From: JBBATK01 sp046297095
GTDB taxonomy: Bacteria; Bacteroidota; Ignavibacteria; Kapaibacteriales; NICIL-2
Reading direction: 5' to 3'
Length of the DNA stretch: 63,750 nucleotides
Assembly: GCA_046297095.1 (NCBI GenBank)
Contig: JBKCNS010000056.1
Span: 1-63,750, forward strand
Every line of letters starts with the position of its first letter. The stretch's first letter is position 1. The position numbers were made by a program, and so were the translations under genes. Positions 1-9,426 of this stretch are shown here, piece after piece. The notes under the pieces were generated by a model that was not told the DNA's origin, made no database searches, and was given only the letters and a program-made list of their open reading frames with translations.

Positions 1-1
1 C

Positions 2-94
2 ATCCGCTCCTCCCGCCCACTGCGCGAAGGGGATTTTATCGAGGTAGAAATTGAAGACGCCACCGCCTTCGATCTGTTCGCCACGATTTCGTAA
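2..94 (+). CDS. C-terminal end of a RimO-like methylthiotransferase (5' truncated by window)
   Basis: An open frame enters from the window edge and ends at TAA 92-94, giving about 30 residues. The tail has the pattern EGDFIEVEIEDATAFDLFA, which resembles the closing beta strand of the TRAM domain at the C-terminus of RimO, the radical-SAM enzyme that methylthiolates ribosomal protein S12. Only the tail is visible, so MiaB-like or another TRAM protein is possible. No start, Fe-S motif or operon partner can be seen. The identification is inference from a short segment. Confidence 0.45.
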   Translation: MRSSRPLREGDFIEVEIEDATAFDLFATIS

Positions 95-176
95 CCGCAG
101 CGTAGTAGAAGTTCTATAGGTGACTTTTTATTCGCACACAACGCTTCGCTCGTGTGCTCATGAGCTGAGCGTCATA

Positions 177-233
177 GGCAACCACTAGTATCACAGGCTG
201 GCACTAGCATTACAGGCAAGTACTAGGCAGTCA
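177..233. repeat. Degenerate 19-bp tandem repeat, three copies
   Basis: Copies lie at 177-195, 196-214 and 215-233. Each begins GGC and carries ACTAG in the middle. The third copy overlaps the stop codon (223-225) of the PAP2 gene on the minus strand. The rest of the 128-base gap before it holds a GCACAC/GTGTGC hairpin near 134-157 without a T tract. Confidence 0.7.
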
Positions 234-1167
234 GTGCCGTCCAGCGGCGCTCAAACCAAGCGCTCAACTGCGATGACGTACCCAGCACAATAAGTCCGGC
301 TATAATTCCCGCCACACCATCGCTTACATAGTGATAACGGCCGTACACCGTGGACACGTAAATCATAAGAACCAGCGGCAAGAGAATGTGAAACAGACGG
401 CGATTATACCGCCACATCATTCCTATCATCACCGTGGATGCCGCGCAATGCGGGCTGGGCAAACTGCCGCCGGCAAAGTGCACGTTGTGCCGCATCCATT
501 CGCCGAACCATGTAAACACACCGCCGTCGAAGGGAACCACGTACAACTCTTTTTGATGATACAATGGGCTCGCTACGGGATACAGCATAAATCCTGCATA
601 ACACAAAATGTAGGCAAAGGACAAGCTGAATAAATAGTCCTGCGCAGCGCGGTGATCGGCAGACCAAAAACAAATGAGAGAGATTAATGGCAGCAAAGGA
701 ATGTAGCTCACATATGCGAACATCATTACTTCTGTAAGCACGCTGTTCATGTGATCCTGGAAGAACAACGTGGCATCCCTGCCGGTCACAGTGGTCTCGA
801 ACGCAAGTACCTGCGCGTCCATCCAGCCCGGCACTACAATGTGCTGCAAGGAATGAACCGCGCCGAACAAGTAGGAAAACAACAACGTTACTGCCGCTGT
901 GTGCACGCTCACGCGCACAAACTCATGGGAGAATCTATTGCCGACCAGAACAGCAGCAAGGTAGGCGCAGGCTGCGAACAGGTACCCCGCACAATGCGAT
1001 GTCCAATCGGGAATACTCGCACGGAATATCAGCGTGAGCAGAAGTACTATAGCTATGAAGCTCAAGCAAAGCAGGTCTACACCAACGTTCAGAAACACTT
1101 TAGAGCTTGCAGTTATGCCGGCTCCGTTTGTACCGCTTCTATGTGCGGAATGTTGCGAAGATGTCAT
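223..1167 (-). CDS. PAP2 superfamily membrane phosphatase
   Basis: A 314-residue polytopic membrane protein with several hydrophobic segments. Near residue 230 it has PSPHCAAS, and about 30 residues later GRYHYVSD followed by a glycine-rich segment. These correspond to the last two phosphatase motifs of the PAP2/inositolphosphotransferase-type family, which hydrolyses lipid phosphates or pyrophosphates at the membrane. The ATG at 1165-1167 is chosen because it overlaps the TGA of the upstream CPBP-like gene in an ATGA arrangement, which implies translational coupling. A longer in-frame opening exists but would overlap that gene. The substrate is unknown. An isoprenoid pyrophosphate would fit the nearby hydroxysqualene gene, but that is inference. 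Confidence 0.8.
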   Translation of the reverse strand: MTSSQHSAHRSGTNGAGITASSKVFLNVGVDLLCLSFIAIVLLLTLIFRASIPDWTSHCAGYLFAACAYLAAVLVGNRFSHEFVRVSVHTAAVTLLFSYLFGAVHSLQHIVVPGWMDAQVLAFETTVTGRDATLFFQDHMNSVLTEVMMFAYVSYIPLLPLISLICFWSADHRAAQDYLFSLSFAYILCYAGFMLYPVASPLYHQKELYVVPFDGGVFTWFGEWMRHNVHFAGGSLPSPHCAASTVMIGMMWRYNRRLFHILLPLVLMIYVSTVYGRYHYVSDGVAGIIAGLIVLGTSSQLSAWFERRWTALTA

Positions 1168-1895
1168 TGTGTTGATATCACCAATTTGATAAGTGCATCC
1201 ATCCCGGCACCGATAAGAACATGAATCACATAGGGCCACAGGAAGGAGCGAGTTCTCAACGCCAGAATGGCAAAGCCGAAGCCCGCCAGAATAGAAGAAA
1301 AAATCTCGGATGTAGGCATGCCCAAATGCCACAGGCACGAGGGTATTACTTGTATGCAGATGGCGGTCCAATCACCAAGTTCTTTGCGCAAGCCGAAGAG
1401 CAACACGCCGCGGAAGAAAAACTCCCAAGCATAGTAATACACCACTGCCCGCCACAGTTCCAGCTGCGCCAGCGCGCCCCACGATAGCAATGCCTGCCGA
1501 TCGAAGGGATAAAAGTTCTGAAGTTCGGGCGTGTAGGCACCGGGCAAAAGCGTGAGCACGAGTACCAATGGATACAGCACCGCAACGGCAGCAAGTCCGA
1601 TTCTCCAATCGCCAATACCAATGCCGTAATCCGAGAGCGATGCTCCCATCAATTTCATAACGAGGGCAGGGATTATACCGAAGCTCACAGCCGCCGCTAC
1701 AAACATGTACATTACGGCGTCGTGCTCGCCAAGACCAAGTGTGGTGCGGCCAAACGTTATGGAACCAAAGGTATAGTGCACAGCGGGCATCACTGCTGCA
1801 AGCAGCAGCAGCACGGAGGTCCGGGGCGATACCTGCTTCCAATACGGACGCGGATCTATAGCCGAAAAGGCATGTTTGAAAGCGTGTTGTATCAT
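1164..1895 (-). CDS. CPBP (Abi)-type intramembrane protease-like protein
   Basis: About 243 residues with multiple membrane spans. The segment AWEFFFRGVL matches the first CPBP motif region (EExxxR), but the first Glu is Trp. The later IPSCLWHLG segment corresponds to the second motif, and in HVLIG the Asn of the HxxxN motif is replaced by Gly. The fold assignment to the CPBP/Rce1-like family looks sound, but the catalytic set is incomplete, so it may be inactive or divergent. I chose the ATG at 1893-1895; an earlier ATG at 1988 would overlap the upstream gene and run through a short repeat. It is second in a three-gene minus-strand operon. Confidence 0.65.
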   Translation of the reverse strand: MIQHAFKHAFSAIDPRPYWKQVSPRTSVLLLLAAVMPAVHYTFGSITFGRTTLGLGEHDAVMYMFVAAAVSFGIIPALVMKLMGASLSDYGIGIGDWRIGLAAVAVLYPLVLVLTLLPGAYTPELQNFYPFDRQALLSWGALAQLELWRAVVYYYAWEFFFRGVLLFGLRKELGDWTAICIQVIPSCLWHLGMPTSEIFSSILAGFGFAILALRTRSFLWPYVIHVLIGAGMDALIKLVISTQ

Positions 1896-1922
1896 GGGTT
1901 CAACGTTACTCGGTCCGAGAAT

Positions 1923-1960
1923 CTGTGTATCTGTGTACTCTGTATCTGTGCACTCTGTAT
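1923..1960. repeat. 15-bp tandem repeat (two and a half copies)
   Basis: Units CTGTGTACTCTGTAT (1931-1945) and CTGTGCACTCTGTAT (1946-1960) are preceded by a partial copy. The repeat sits between the epimerase stop and the chosen start of the CPBP-like gene, which argues that the upstream in-frame extension of that gene is not coding. Confidence 0.7.
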
Positions 1961-1968
1961 GAGAATTT

Positions 1969-2964
1969 CTATTTGCCCTTCTGGACAATAGCGCGAATCC
2001 ACTGTACTGTGGAATCCAGCGCTTGCGACAGCGGCGTTACCGTGTAGCCAAGTTCGCTTTCGGCTTTCTTTGTGGAGTGCGCCCAATCGTGAAGAAAGAT
2101 CCGCACCCAACCCGGACTGATGAGCGGATGATGCGAGCTTATGCGACCGCGAAACACTTCCTCGTAGGCCAAGGCAAAAGCTACGGCAGCGGGCACATGA
2201 AAGAGGAATTTCTTTGTGCCGGACACTTCACTAAGCTTTTTGAAAAATTCATTAAACGACGCATTCTCGCCGCCCAGCAGGTAGCGCTCGCCGGCGCGCC
2301 CGTGCTCCATGGCCAAGAGATGCCCGTTCGCAACATCATCTACGTAGGCCCAGTTACCCAAAGCATTACCGCTACCAAGAATGGTGCGGAACTTCCCTTC
2401 CAGGTACATCTTTATCATGATGGTTGTAGAGTTGCCCTCGCTCAGTAATCCGGGGCCGAACACCCGGCTGGGATTTACTATTACCACATTCACGCCCTTT
2501 TCTGCGTACTCCCGCGCAGTTTTTTCTGCAAGAGTTTTAGACACTTCATAATCGGTAAACAACGGTGTGACACGCGGTGTGGATTCGTCGGCAAGAGCAC
2601 CGGCGGTAGTGCTCATGGTAAGATTGGTAGAAGTAAACACTACTTTCTGTACACGTTGCTCGCGGGCGTTCTCCAAAATATTCGTCACCGCACCCACATT
2701 GATGCGGGAAAATGTGGAGCCGTCCTTTGCCCAATTGCGCGCATATGCTGCCAGGTGGAATACTCTGTCGCATCCCTCCATGCACGCAGCTACCGATGCG
2801 CGATCCATGATGTCGCCACGGAATACCGTGATGGGCAAACCTTCCAAAGGAGAAAGATCGGCTGTAGGGCGGCACAACACGTGCAACTGCTCGCCGCGAG
2901 CCGCAAGTTTTTTGGCAACGTGCGTGCCGATAAAACCGGTGGCACCCGTTATCATGACGGCCAT
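1969..2964 (-). CDS. NAD(P)-dependent epimerase/dehydratase (extended SDR, HpnA-like)
   Basis: A 331-residue extended short-chain dehydrogenase. It starts MAVMITGATGFIG, the Rossmann GxxGxxG loop, followed by a DIMD adenine-pocket segment and YEVSK, the catalytic YxxxK. The overall sequence resembles the dihydroflavonol-reductase-like proteins annotated as hopanoid-associated sugar epimerase (HpnA). The ATG at 2962-2964 follows a GGGAG ribosome-binding site. It is the first gene of an operon with the CPBP-like and PAP2 genes, and divergent from hpnE. Pairing with hpnE supports a lipid or isoprenoid role, but the substrate cannot be read from sequence. Confidence 0.8.
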   Translation of the reverse strand: MAVMITGATGFIGTHVAKKLAARGEQLHVLCRPTADLSPLEGLPITVFRGDIMDRASVAACMEGCDRVFHLAAYARNWAKDGSTFSRINVGAVTNILENAREQRVQKVVFTSTNLTMSTTAGALADESTPRVTPLFTDYEVSKTLAEKTAREYAEKGVNVVIVNPSRVFGPGLLSEGNSTTIMIKMYLEGKFRTILGSGNALGNWAYVDDVANGHLLAMEHGRAGERYLLGGENASFNEFFKKLSEVSGTKKFLFHVPAAVAFALAYEEVFRGRISSHHPLISPGWVRIFLHDWAHSTKKAESELGYTVTPLSQALDSTVQWIRAIVQKGK

Positions 2965-3050
2965 AATGTACTCCCTATGGTAATAAAACTCCGTGCGCTT
3001 ATGAGGCATCGCGCAGATACATCATGCACGCTAATTACATGTTCACTGAA

Positions 3051-3058
3051 CAAAAGTA
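3051..3058 (-). promoter_or_regulatory. Bacteroidota-type -7 element TAnnTTTG for the epimerase operon
   Basis: On the minus strand the sequence reads TACTTTTG, an exact TAnnTTTG, 86 bases upstream of the epimerase start and inside the divergent gap with hpnE. No clear -33 TTTG was found at the usual distance. Confidence 0.4.
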
Positions 3059-3094
3059 GCAAACATCCTCGTCCTTTTCTCCATAATTTCCCGC

Positions 3095-4477
3095 ATGAAA
3101 TCCACTCCTCCACGATGTATAATTATTGGCGCGGGCATGGCCGGAATTAGTGCCGCCATTGCTTGTATTCATGCGGGTTTCAAGCCGATTGTGCTGGAAA
3201 GCAAAGCCTATATTGGCGGGCGTTCCCGCTCTTTTATTGATACTACCACCGGCGAACTCATAGACAATGGTCAGCATCTCTTGATGGGCTGTTACACAAG
3301 CGTGCTCGATATTGCAAACACGCTGGGATCGTCGAGCGGACTGCAATGGCAGAAGAGTTTGGAAGTACGTTTTCGCGACACCGATGGCACCGCCGATTCC
3401 TTTGGGCCGTCGCGGTTGCCGGCAGCACTTGGCGCACTTGCGTCACTGGTCGGAATGCGGCGCATTTCCTGTGCTTCCAAATGGCGAGCTATTCTCATGA
3501 TGAACGCGCTCAAGGGGCGCTTCTCACCACCGGCGCATCACAGCGCTACCGATGTACTGCATGCTTTTCGCCAGCCGCAGGAACTCATAGAACGATTTTG
3601 GGAACCTTTTATACTGGCCACGATGAACGCGCATCCCGGCGCGGCATCGGGAAGTGTGCTGGTGGAAGTGCTGCGGCAAAGCATCCTGGCGGGCGGTAAA
3701 AACAGCTCGCTGGTAATACCGCGTTTGGGATTGTCCGCATTGGTAGATCCCTTCCCTGCGTGGCTGCAAGCCCAAGGGGGCGAGCTGCACCTGCACACAA
3801 ATGCAGAGGAGTTAGTTACCGATGGCACTCACTGCTCCGGTGTTCGCATAAGCAGCGGAGAGGTGATTGAAGCGGACATGGTGATACTTGCATTGCCTCC
3901 GTATGCATGCCGGCGTATACTCTGCTCGCACACGGGCCGGCCTGTGATCGACATTCACGAAAGCCTAGCAAGCACTTCGGGAATTGTGAGCACCTATTTG
4001 TGGTTCGATCGCAGCTTCATGGAGGAATCGCTGTGCGCTGCTCTGGGCACAACCACCCAATGGGTGTTCAACCGCCGCATGCTGCACCAAGCCAATGCGG
4101 ATGTAGTGCGCAATTACCCGGGACACCTAACACTCACCACAAGCGCAGCCGACGCTATGCACGAAGAATCAGCCGAGCGCATTGTGGAGCGCTCGCTTGA
4201 AGAACTTCACAAACTTTTTCCCGCCTTTGGGGGCGCGCGATTGCTTCACTCGCGGGTGATTAAGGAGAGGCGCGCCACCATGATGCTCACACCTGAAGCA
4301 CATAGCCACCGCCCGCCAACCCAAACCGCTCTGGAAAATGTGATGTGCAGCGGAGACTGGACACAAACCGGCTTGCCCGCTACACTCGAGGGCGCTGCGC
4401 GCAGCGGCCAAGCGGCAGTACATGCGTTAAATGTTTTTTGCAGCCAATCGTCACAGAAACAAAACGCCAACGTGTAG
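3095..4477 (+). CDS. hpnE: Hydroxysqualene dehydroxylase HpnE (squalene-associated FAD-dependent desaturase)
   Basis: A 460-residue FAD-dependent amine-oxidase-fold protein. The N-terminus has the dinucleotide-binding motif IIGAGMAGISAA, then the GGRSRSF segment and DNGQHLLMGCY, a hallmark of HpnE. Near the C-terminus is GDWTQTGLPATLEGAARSG, the FAD-binding end of this superfamily. In known systems HpnE reduces hydroxysqualene to squalene, the last step of the HpnCDE route for hopanoids or sterols. HpnC, HpnD and squalene-hopene cyclase are not in the window. A related carotenoid or phytoene desaturase is the main alternative. It is divergent from the epimerase operon and probably leads into the secreted-protein gene 49 bases downstream. 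Confidence 0.8.
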   Translation: MKSTPPRCIIIGAGMAGISAAIACIHAGFKPIVLESKAYIGGRSRSFIDTTTGELIDNGQHLLMGCYTSVLDIANTLGSSSGLQWQKSLEVRFRDTDGTADSFGPSRLPAALGALASLVGMRRISCASKWRAILMMNALKGRFSPPAHHSATDVLHAFRQPQELIERFWEPFILATMNAHPGAASGSVLVEVLRQSILAGGKNSSLVIPRLGLSALVDPFPAWLQAQGGELHLHTNAEELVTDGTHCSGVRISSGEVIEADMVILALPPYACRRILCSHTGRPVIDIHESLASTSGIVSTYLWFDRSFMEESLCAALGTTTQWVFNRRMLHQANADVVRNYPGHLTLTTSAADAMHEESAERIVERSLEELHKLFPAFGGARLLHSRVIKERRATMMLTPEAHSHRPPTQTALENVMCSGDWTQTGLPATLEGAARSGQAAVHALNVFCSQSSQKQNANV

Positions 4478-4526
4478 CGCCATGCGCTCCTCAACGTTGT
4501 GCGGGAATTGACCATATTGAACAGTT

Positions 4527-6875
4527 ATGAAAAACGCAGCCCTCTTCATTCTATTAATGTGCGTGCTTTCTCCTTTTCGCGGGAATGCGCAATGGACCTC
4601 GTGGGACTGGCAACAAGTAAGCCTGCCTGCGCCATATGATCAGGGCTATTATCTGGGCATTTATTTCTTACCGGCGAATAGTAACGTGGGCTGGGTATGT
4701 GGGTACAACGGCGTTGTGCTTCGCACGCGCGATGGCGGCAGAACCTGGCGCGGCACCGTCATCACCAACGCCCCACAGCTCGAAAGCATTGTTTTTTTGA
4801 ACGACAATGTTGGCTATTGCTCAGGCACCAGCCAGTTCTCGCCGGGCTCGGGAGGTGTGTATAAATCCGTGGATGGCGGCGCGTCATGGCAGGAGATCAC
4901 GCCCCTTGTATTTGTGGGCGGGGTGCTTCAGCGGGCGCAAGTGTGGGGTTGCCATTTTATCAACGAACGTGTAGGCATTGTGGTGGGCGGCGGCTGTGGC
5001 GGAGAGTTACAAACGTTCTTCCGCACGGACGACGGCGGCGCAAGCTGGAGTTTATTCACAAGCAACTATGCAAACTCCGGGCTGTCGCATCCGCGCATGG
5101 TGCAAGAGAACGGACTGTGCTATGCATCAAGTAGCGGAGCTCTATGGCGATCTACCGACGGTGGCCGATCATGGAATGTATTCAGCACTACCGGCCCCGC
5201 CTACTGGCAGGAAAATTTGAAATTCATTCGCAATAGTTTTTGCGTAGCAACCGCGGGAACAAGTTGCATAGGTGGCACCGATGCTGCCGGCGATGTACGT
5301 TTTTCATCGGATGGCGGACGAACATGGACATTGCGCAACATCGGTCAGGCAATGTTCGGCACGTTTATACTCAACGACTCCACGGCATGGGCAGCCGGCT
5401 TTGAGCAATCGGTGTACCGCACATCGGACTATGGCAAAACATGGACACCGTTTCGCTGCGGCCTTGCACCGGGGTCGGACTTCGACGACATTTTCTTTAT
5501 CAACGACACCACCGGCTTTGTGGTTGGCGATGGCATATACCGCACAGTGCGTCCGCAAAGTGCTCCCTCGATTACGGTAACGGGCGATACTCGATTCTGC
5601 GAAGGGGGATCGGTTCGTCTGGCTGCTGCGCCCGGCTTTACCGAGTATCGGTGGTCCAATGGTGCTACCACACAAGTGATCAACGCCACAAGCAGTGGGC
5701 TCTATAGTGTGTCAGTTCGCAAAGGCACGGACTGCCCCTTGGTGAGCAACAGCGTTCGCGTAACGGTACTCCCTGCCCCGAAACCGGGCTTGGTATCATC
5801 TCGCGCTAACAATCACCTGTGCTACCAGGATAGTCTTCAATTGCAAATTCAAGGTTCATTTGTCTCTGTGCGGTGGTCCACCGGTGATAGTTCTACATCC
5901 ATATCGGTTCGAGCTGCGGGCGTGTACTCGGTAACGGTCACGGACACAAATGGATGCACCGGTACTGACTCTGTGGTGATTACCGGAGGCACGAAAATAT
6001 CGCCGCGATTGAGCCGCAGCGGTGTGTTTCGTTTTTGCGAAGGCGACTCGCTTGTGCTGCAGGCTCAAGAGGGATTCGCGGTTTATCGATGGTCCACGAG
6101 CGCAATTTCATCACGAATAGTCGTTCGATCCGATGGCACCTACAGCGTGCGTGTTACCGATCAATACGGCTGCGAGTGGGATTCCGACTCTATCCGAATA
6201 TCTGTTGACACAAACCCCATCGAGATTACCGGGCTTCCGGGCACAAAGCTTGTTATCGATTCCACGCGCCCGCATCAATTGCGCTGCGACTCCCTGCGAA
6301 TACGAAACAACAGCGCTGAAGAACTTACTATTTCTGTGGCCCGCCTGCTCAGGAACATCGAGTTCTCCGTGCCTCAGTCGCAATTATCCCTTGTGCTGCA
6401 GCCACAGGAAATTCGCACGTTGGGTATTTGCTACCAGCCCTCGCAAATGTTTTTGCAACAAGACACCTTAGTAATCGGCGACTATTGCAACCGTGTGCTT
6501 ATCGTGGAATCCACCGGCATTCCGGACAATTACACTGCATCCACACGATGTGCCGTACCGCTTAGCGGGTCCACTGCTGCAATCAACACCAATGGGCTAT
6601 ATGTGTATCCTGCATATCCCCAACCCGCATCGGCCACAGTGACGATTCGGATGCGCTATACCCGCGGCGAGCAACCCGAGTCCGTTACCTTGGTTGATAT
6701 TCTTGGAAATAGCATAGAAATCCCGCTCCTTGCTAGAACAGACATTGGTGTTTCGGGCACCACTGCTGAACAAGAGTGGCGTATGGATGTTTCCGCCGTA
6801 CCGAATGGCGTATACGCGCTACGTGTGGCAACTTCGGGCGGGCAAAGCGCTGTGATGCTGCGAATCGTGCGATAG
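4527..6875 (+). CDS. Secreted T9SS cargo: Asp-box propeller plus Ig-like repeats
   Basis: A 782-residue exported protein with signal peptide MKNAALFILLMCVLSPFRGNAQ. Residues about 60-330 carry at least six Asp-box/Ycf48-like turns such as RTRDGGRTW, STDGGRSW and SSDGGRTW, predicting a beta propeller. Residues about 345-580 hold three Ig/PKD-like repeats, each with an FCEG- or CYQD-type start, a YRWS/VRWS core and a YSV.V strand. An ASH-like segment follows near 585-660. The end (about 700-782) has the PAYPQPASATVTI...GVYALRV pattern of a T9SS type A sorting domain. It is likely secreted and anchored at the cell surface. The ligand is unknown. Confidence 0.8.
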   Translation: MKNAALFILLMCVLSPFRGNAQWTSWDWQQVSLPAPYDQGYYLGIYFLPANSNVGWVCGYNGVVLRTRDGGRTWRGTVITNAPQLESIVFLNDNVGYCSGTSQFSPGSGGVYKSVDGGASWQEITPLVFVGGVLQRAQVWGCHFINERVGIVVGGGCGGELQTFFRTDDGGASWSLFTSNYANSGLSHPRMVQENGLCYASSSGALWRSTDGGRSWNVFSTTGPAYWQENLKFIRNSFCVATAGTSCIGGTDAAGDVRFSSDGGRTWTLRNIGQAMFGTFILNDSTAWAAGFEQSVYRTSDYGKTWTPFRCGLAPGSDFDDIFFINDTTGFVVGDGIYRTVRPQSAPSITVTGDTRFCEGGSVRLAAAPGFTEYRWSNGATTQVINATSSGLYSVSVRKGTDCPLVSNSVRVTVLPAPKPGLVSSRANNHLCYQDSLQLQIQGSFVSVRWSTGDSSTSISVRAAGVYSVTVTDTNGCTGTDSVVITGGTKISPRLSRSGVFRFCEGDSLVLQAQEGFAVYRWSTSAISSRIVVRSDGTYSVRVTDQYGCEWDSDSIRISVDTNPIEITGLPGTKLVIDSTRPHQLRCDSLRIRNNSAEELTISVARLLRNIEFSVPQSQLSLVLQPQEIRTLGICYQPSQMFLQQDTLVIGDYCNRVLIVESTGIPDNYTASTRCAVPLSGSTAAINTNGLYVYPAYPQPASATVTIRMRYTRGEQPESVTLVDILGNSIEIPLLARTDIGVSGTTAEQEWRMDVSAVPNGVYALRVATSGGQSAVMLRIVR

Positions 6876-7150
6876 GTGGTCTGAAAATGCAGCCGCGGAG
6901 CAAGTATGTCCGGCGCTACCAGAAAACAGCTTGCCCAAAAGGGCGCACAAAAACCTTCTATCACGTGCGGCGTCGTGTTATTTTGCCCGTCCAAGTGAAC
7001 AAAAATCAAGCTTCGTTTACCGTGCAGTGCCTATGGGTAGGCAAACACGTGGCGAGGCGAATCAAAACTTCAACTTTCGGTTTTTTGTTCACGGATTACA
7101 CGTCAATCAAAAAACATATCAATCAATCCATTATTCACTCTAGGTGTTGT

Positions 7151-9187
7151 ATGAAAAAATCACTACTCCTTGTCGTGTTTTCGATGCTTTCGGTAGCCGG
7201 CACGGCGCAGAAGTTCGAAAACGTGCTTCGCTACGGCCTAAATCATCAGCCGAAGTTCGAAGACCGCGCACTCAATTTGTTCCAGCCTGCAGAGCAACTT
7301 GCTCTACCGGAATCCGAAAAAGGCAATACGGTACAAGCTTTTGCTCCGGTGCTGAACCTGAGCTTTGGCAATCCGATTTTTGGCTACTACATTCCGGGCA
7401 ACATTCCCATTGTGTATGAGCCGAATGTAAACAGTGTATTCTTGATCTTCAACGAGCAAACAGGCAACGGTAACGACATTGGTGTTAACTGTAAAATCTA
7501 TCAAACAGCTACCGGTTTGAAGAGCTTCAGCTCATCGTTCAAGGTGATGACCAGCTTCGGATCAGACTACCTTGGTATGCCTCAATTGGCGGTGATGAAT
7601 CCCGAGAAGACAAAGAATGCCGATGGTCTGCACTACCTTATGATTGCCAGACAGTATCTGAAAGCTTCGAGCTACATGTACACTGCGCCCACAATGTTTC
7701 TTAAAACCTCTCCTGCAGTAGCAGACCCCTTCCCATTGGAAGGTCCTCAGGACAACAACGCTCCCGGATATCGCTTCGGTGCCGGCGGACTTGTTTCCTT
7801 TAGCGGATCCGATGCTGAAGGTTGTGTGATGAGCGGTGTGTTAGGTGCACCCAATGAAGCAGTACAGTATGGTCAGTACGGAACGTTTGTGTACGAGGCA
7901 ACCTCACAAGAACCTCAGTCGTCCATTCCTAATGCATGGGCAAACAGTCAGTTCAGAGCTGCGCCGAATACCACGTCTTCGTACAACGGTCCGATGTATT
8001 CAGACATCGATCCCGACGGAGTTGTGTATGCAGCTTGCAACGCCATCTTCGCCGATGATCAAAACAATCGCTTGATCTCTTTCTCCAAGTCCACAAACCT
8101 CGGAAAGACCTGGTCGGACTTTACCCGTATGCCTAAGTCCACGCTGGACAATTACGCTACCTCGCGCGGTCAAGCACAAGCAGTGTTCGTTCAGCCGTAT
8201 CAGCAGGATGCGTTCATCGTAACCGGCAAGGATCAGTTCTCGTATTTCGCACGTGTTGCACTTTTCGATTCCGGTGATCAGCTTCAAGCACTCGACATTG
8301 TTGAGTTCGAGTACAACAACGGAAATTGGACTACCCGCGGAATTTCCGGCTTTGCTGATGTGCCCACCTTCTACGTGAGCAACGACTCGGTAAACCAATC
8401 CACCAACTACACACGCATGAAAGCATTCCGCTTCATGAACCCGATGGGTAACGAGCTGGAAGCTGCTCGCACTGCCGATGGATCGTCCGTGGTATTGAAG
8501 TGGGTGGATTACAACACCGATTTGGGCCCCATCATCATTTCGCCCGCTCAAACAATCCTGATTCAGGATCAACAAACAGGCGCTATAAGTGAAGGTACCT
8601 TGGATACCACCTATGCAACGGATGTATTCCTGTCATCGCGCGCAATTGGCGGCGGAGATTGGTCTAAGCCTTCGAACCTGACAAACGATAAAGCAGTAGA
8701 CAAGGGTACGCACATGCCTCGCCTTGTACCCGCTATCGACAAGATCCCCATGATTTCATTCCGTCCGGTTACCAAAGCCACATGGCCCACAACCTCGAAC
8801 ACCGGCAAGCTCGTGAAGACACTTCCCGACGAGTACATCTCGCGTATTTACAACCTATGGAGCACGGTTAACTATAGTCTGTTCTCCGGCGTTACCTCTG
8901 TTGAGAACGACAATATGGAGACACTCAACTTCGCTTTGAATTCACCGGCACCGAGCCCGGCATTCGACGAACTGGATGTTACCTATTCCACCGAGCAAGC
9001 AGGTCATGTGCGCATTACGGTTTCCAACATGCTTGGCCAATCCATTGCTACCGTAGTTGATGCTACTGTAGACAGCGGTTTGCATGGCACGGTGTTCAAC
9101 ACCGCAGCGCTTGCTTCCGGAAACTATATTCTTACCATGTCGATGAACGGTCGCACAACAGCTCAATCGTTTATCGTTGCTCACTAA
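7151..9187 (+). CDS. Secreted T9SS protein of unknown function, BNR-like
   Basis: About 678 residues with signal peptide MKKSLLLVVFSMLSVAGTAQ. The central part contains an Asp-box-like SKSTNLGKTW and repeated beta-rich segments, suggesting a sialidase/BNR-like propeller, but no catalytic family was recognised. The last 90 residues form a T9SS type A-like sorting domain, with NSPAPSPAFDELDV, MLGQSIATVVD and GNYILTMSMNG. An ATG at 7151 with an upstream AGGTG is preferred over longer in-frame openings because it gives the signal peptide. It has its own terminator at 9245-9279. Codon use looks smooth and highly ordered, consistent with good expression. Confidence 0.75.
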   Translation: MKKSLLLVVFSMLSVAGTAQKFENVLRYGLNHQPKFEDRALNLFQPAEQLALPESEKGNTVQAFAPVLNLSFGNPIFGYYIPGNIPIVYEPNVNSVFLIFNEQTGNGNDIGVNCKIYQTATGLKSFSSSFKVMTSFGSDYLGMPQLAVMNPEKTKNADGLHYLMIARQYLKASSYMYTAPTMFLKTSPAVADPFPLEGPQDNNAPGYRFGAGGLVSFSGSDAEGCVMSGVLGAPNEAVQYGQYGTFVYEATSQEPQSSIPNAWANSQFRAAPNTTSSYNGPMYSDIDPDGVVYAACNAIFADDQNNRLISFSKSTNLGKTWSDFTRMPKSTLDNYATSRGQAQAVFVQPYQQDAFIVTGKDQFSYFARVALFDSGDQLQALDIVEFEYNNGNWTTRGISGFADVPTFYVSNDSVNQSTNYTRMKAFRFMNPMGNELEAARTADGSSVVLKWVDYNTDLGPIIISPAQTILIQDQQTGAISEGTLDTTYATDVFLSSRAIGGGDWSKPSNLTNDKAVDKGTHMPRLVPAIDKIPMISFRPVTKATWPTTSNTGKLVKTLPDEYISRIYNLWSTVNYSLFSGVTSVENDNMETLNFALNSPAPSPAFDELDVTYSTEQAGHVRITVSNMLGQSIATVVDATVDSGLHGTVFNTAALASGNYILTMSMNGRTTAQSFIVAH

Positions 9188-9244
9188 TCAGAGCACGGTA
9201 CACGCGAGCGTTGTCCGTTCGCCGGTAGTCGGTCAGTTACATAG

Positions 9245-9279
9245 AAGCGCATCATTCACTGAATGATGCGCTTTTTTTT
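9245..9279 (+). terminator. Rho-independent terminator
   Basis: The arms 9245-9258 and 9260-9273 are perfect reverse complements (AAGCGCATCATTCA and its partner), and a T run follows to 9279. It lies 58 bases after the secreted-protein gene. Confidence 0.9.
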
Positions 9280-9324
9280 GTGCTGATTTTCTCTGCCCAT
9301 TCATCACGGCCGGAGAATCAAAGG

Positions 9325-9332
9325 TAATTTTG
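9325..9332 (+). promoter_or_regulatory. Bacteroidota-type -7 element TAATTTTG for the mrp-nfu operon
   Basis: Exact TAnnTTTG, downstream of the terminator and 94 bases before the Mrp start. No -33 TTTG is evident. Confidence 0.4.
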
Positions 9333-9426
9333 TGGCTGCTCGTTCGTCTGTGGCACTTCACGTACTCTTGCGCAACGTGCAAGCATCATAAAGCAAATCC
9401 ACAACCACTACAACGTACCAAGCATT

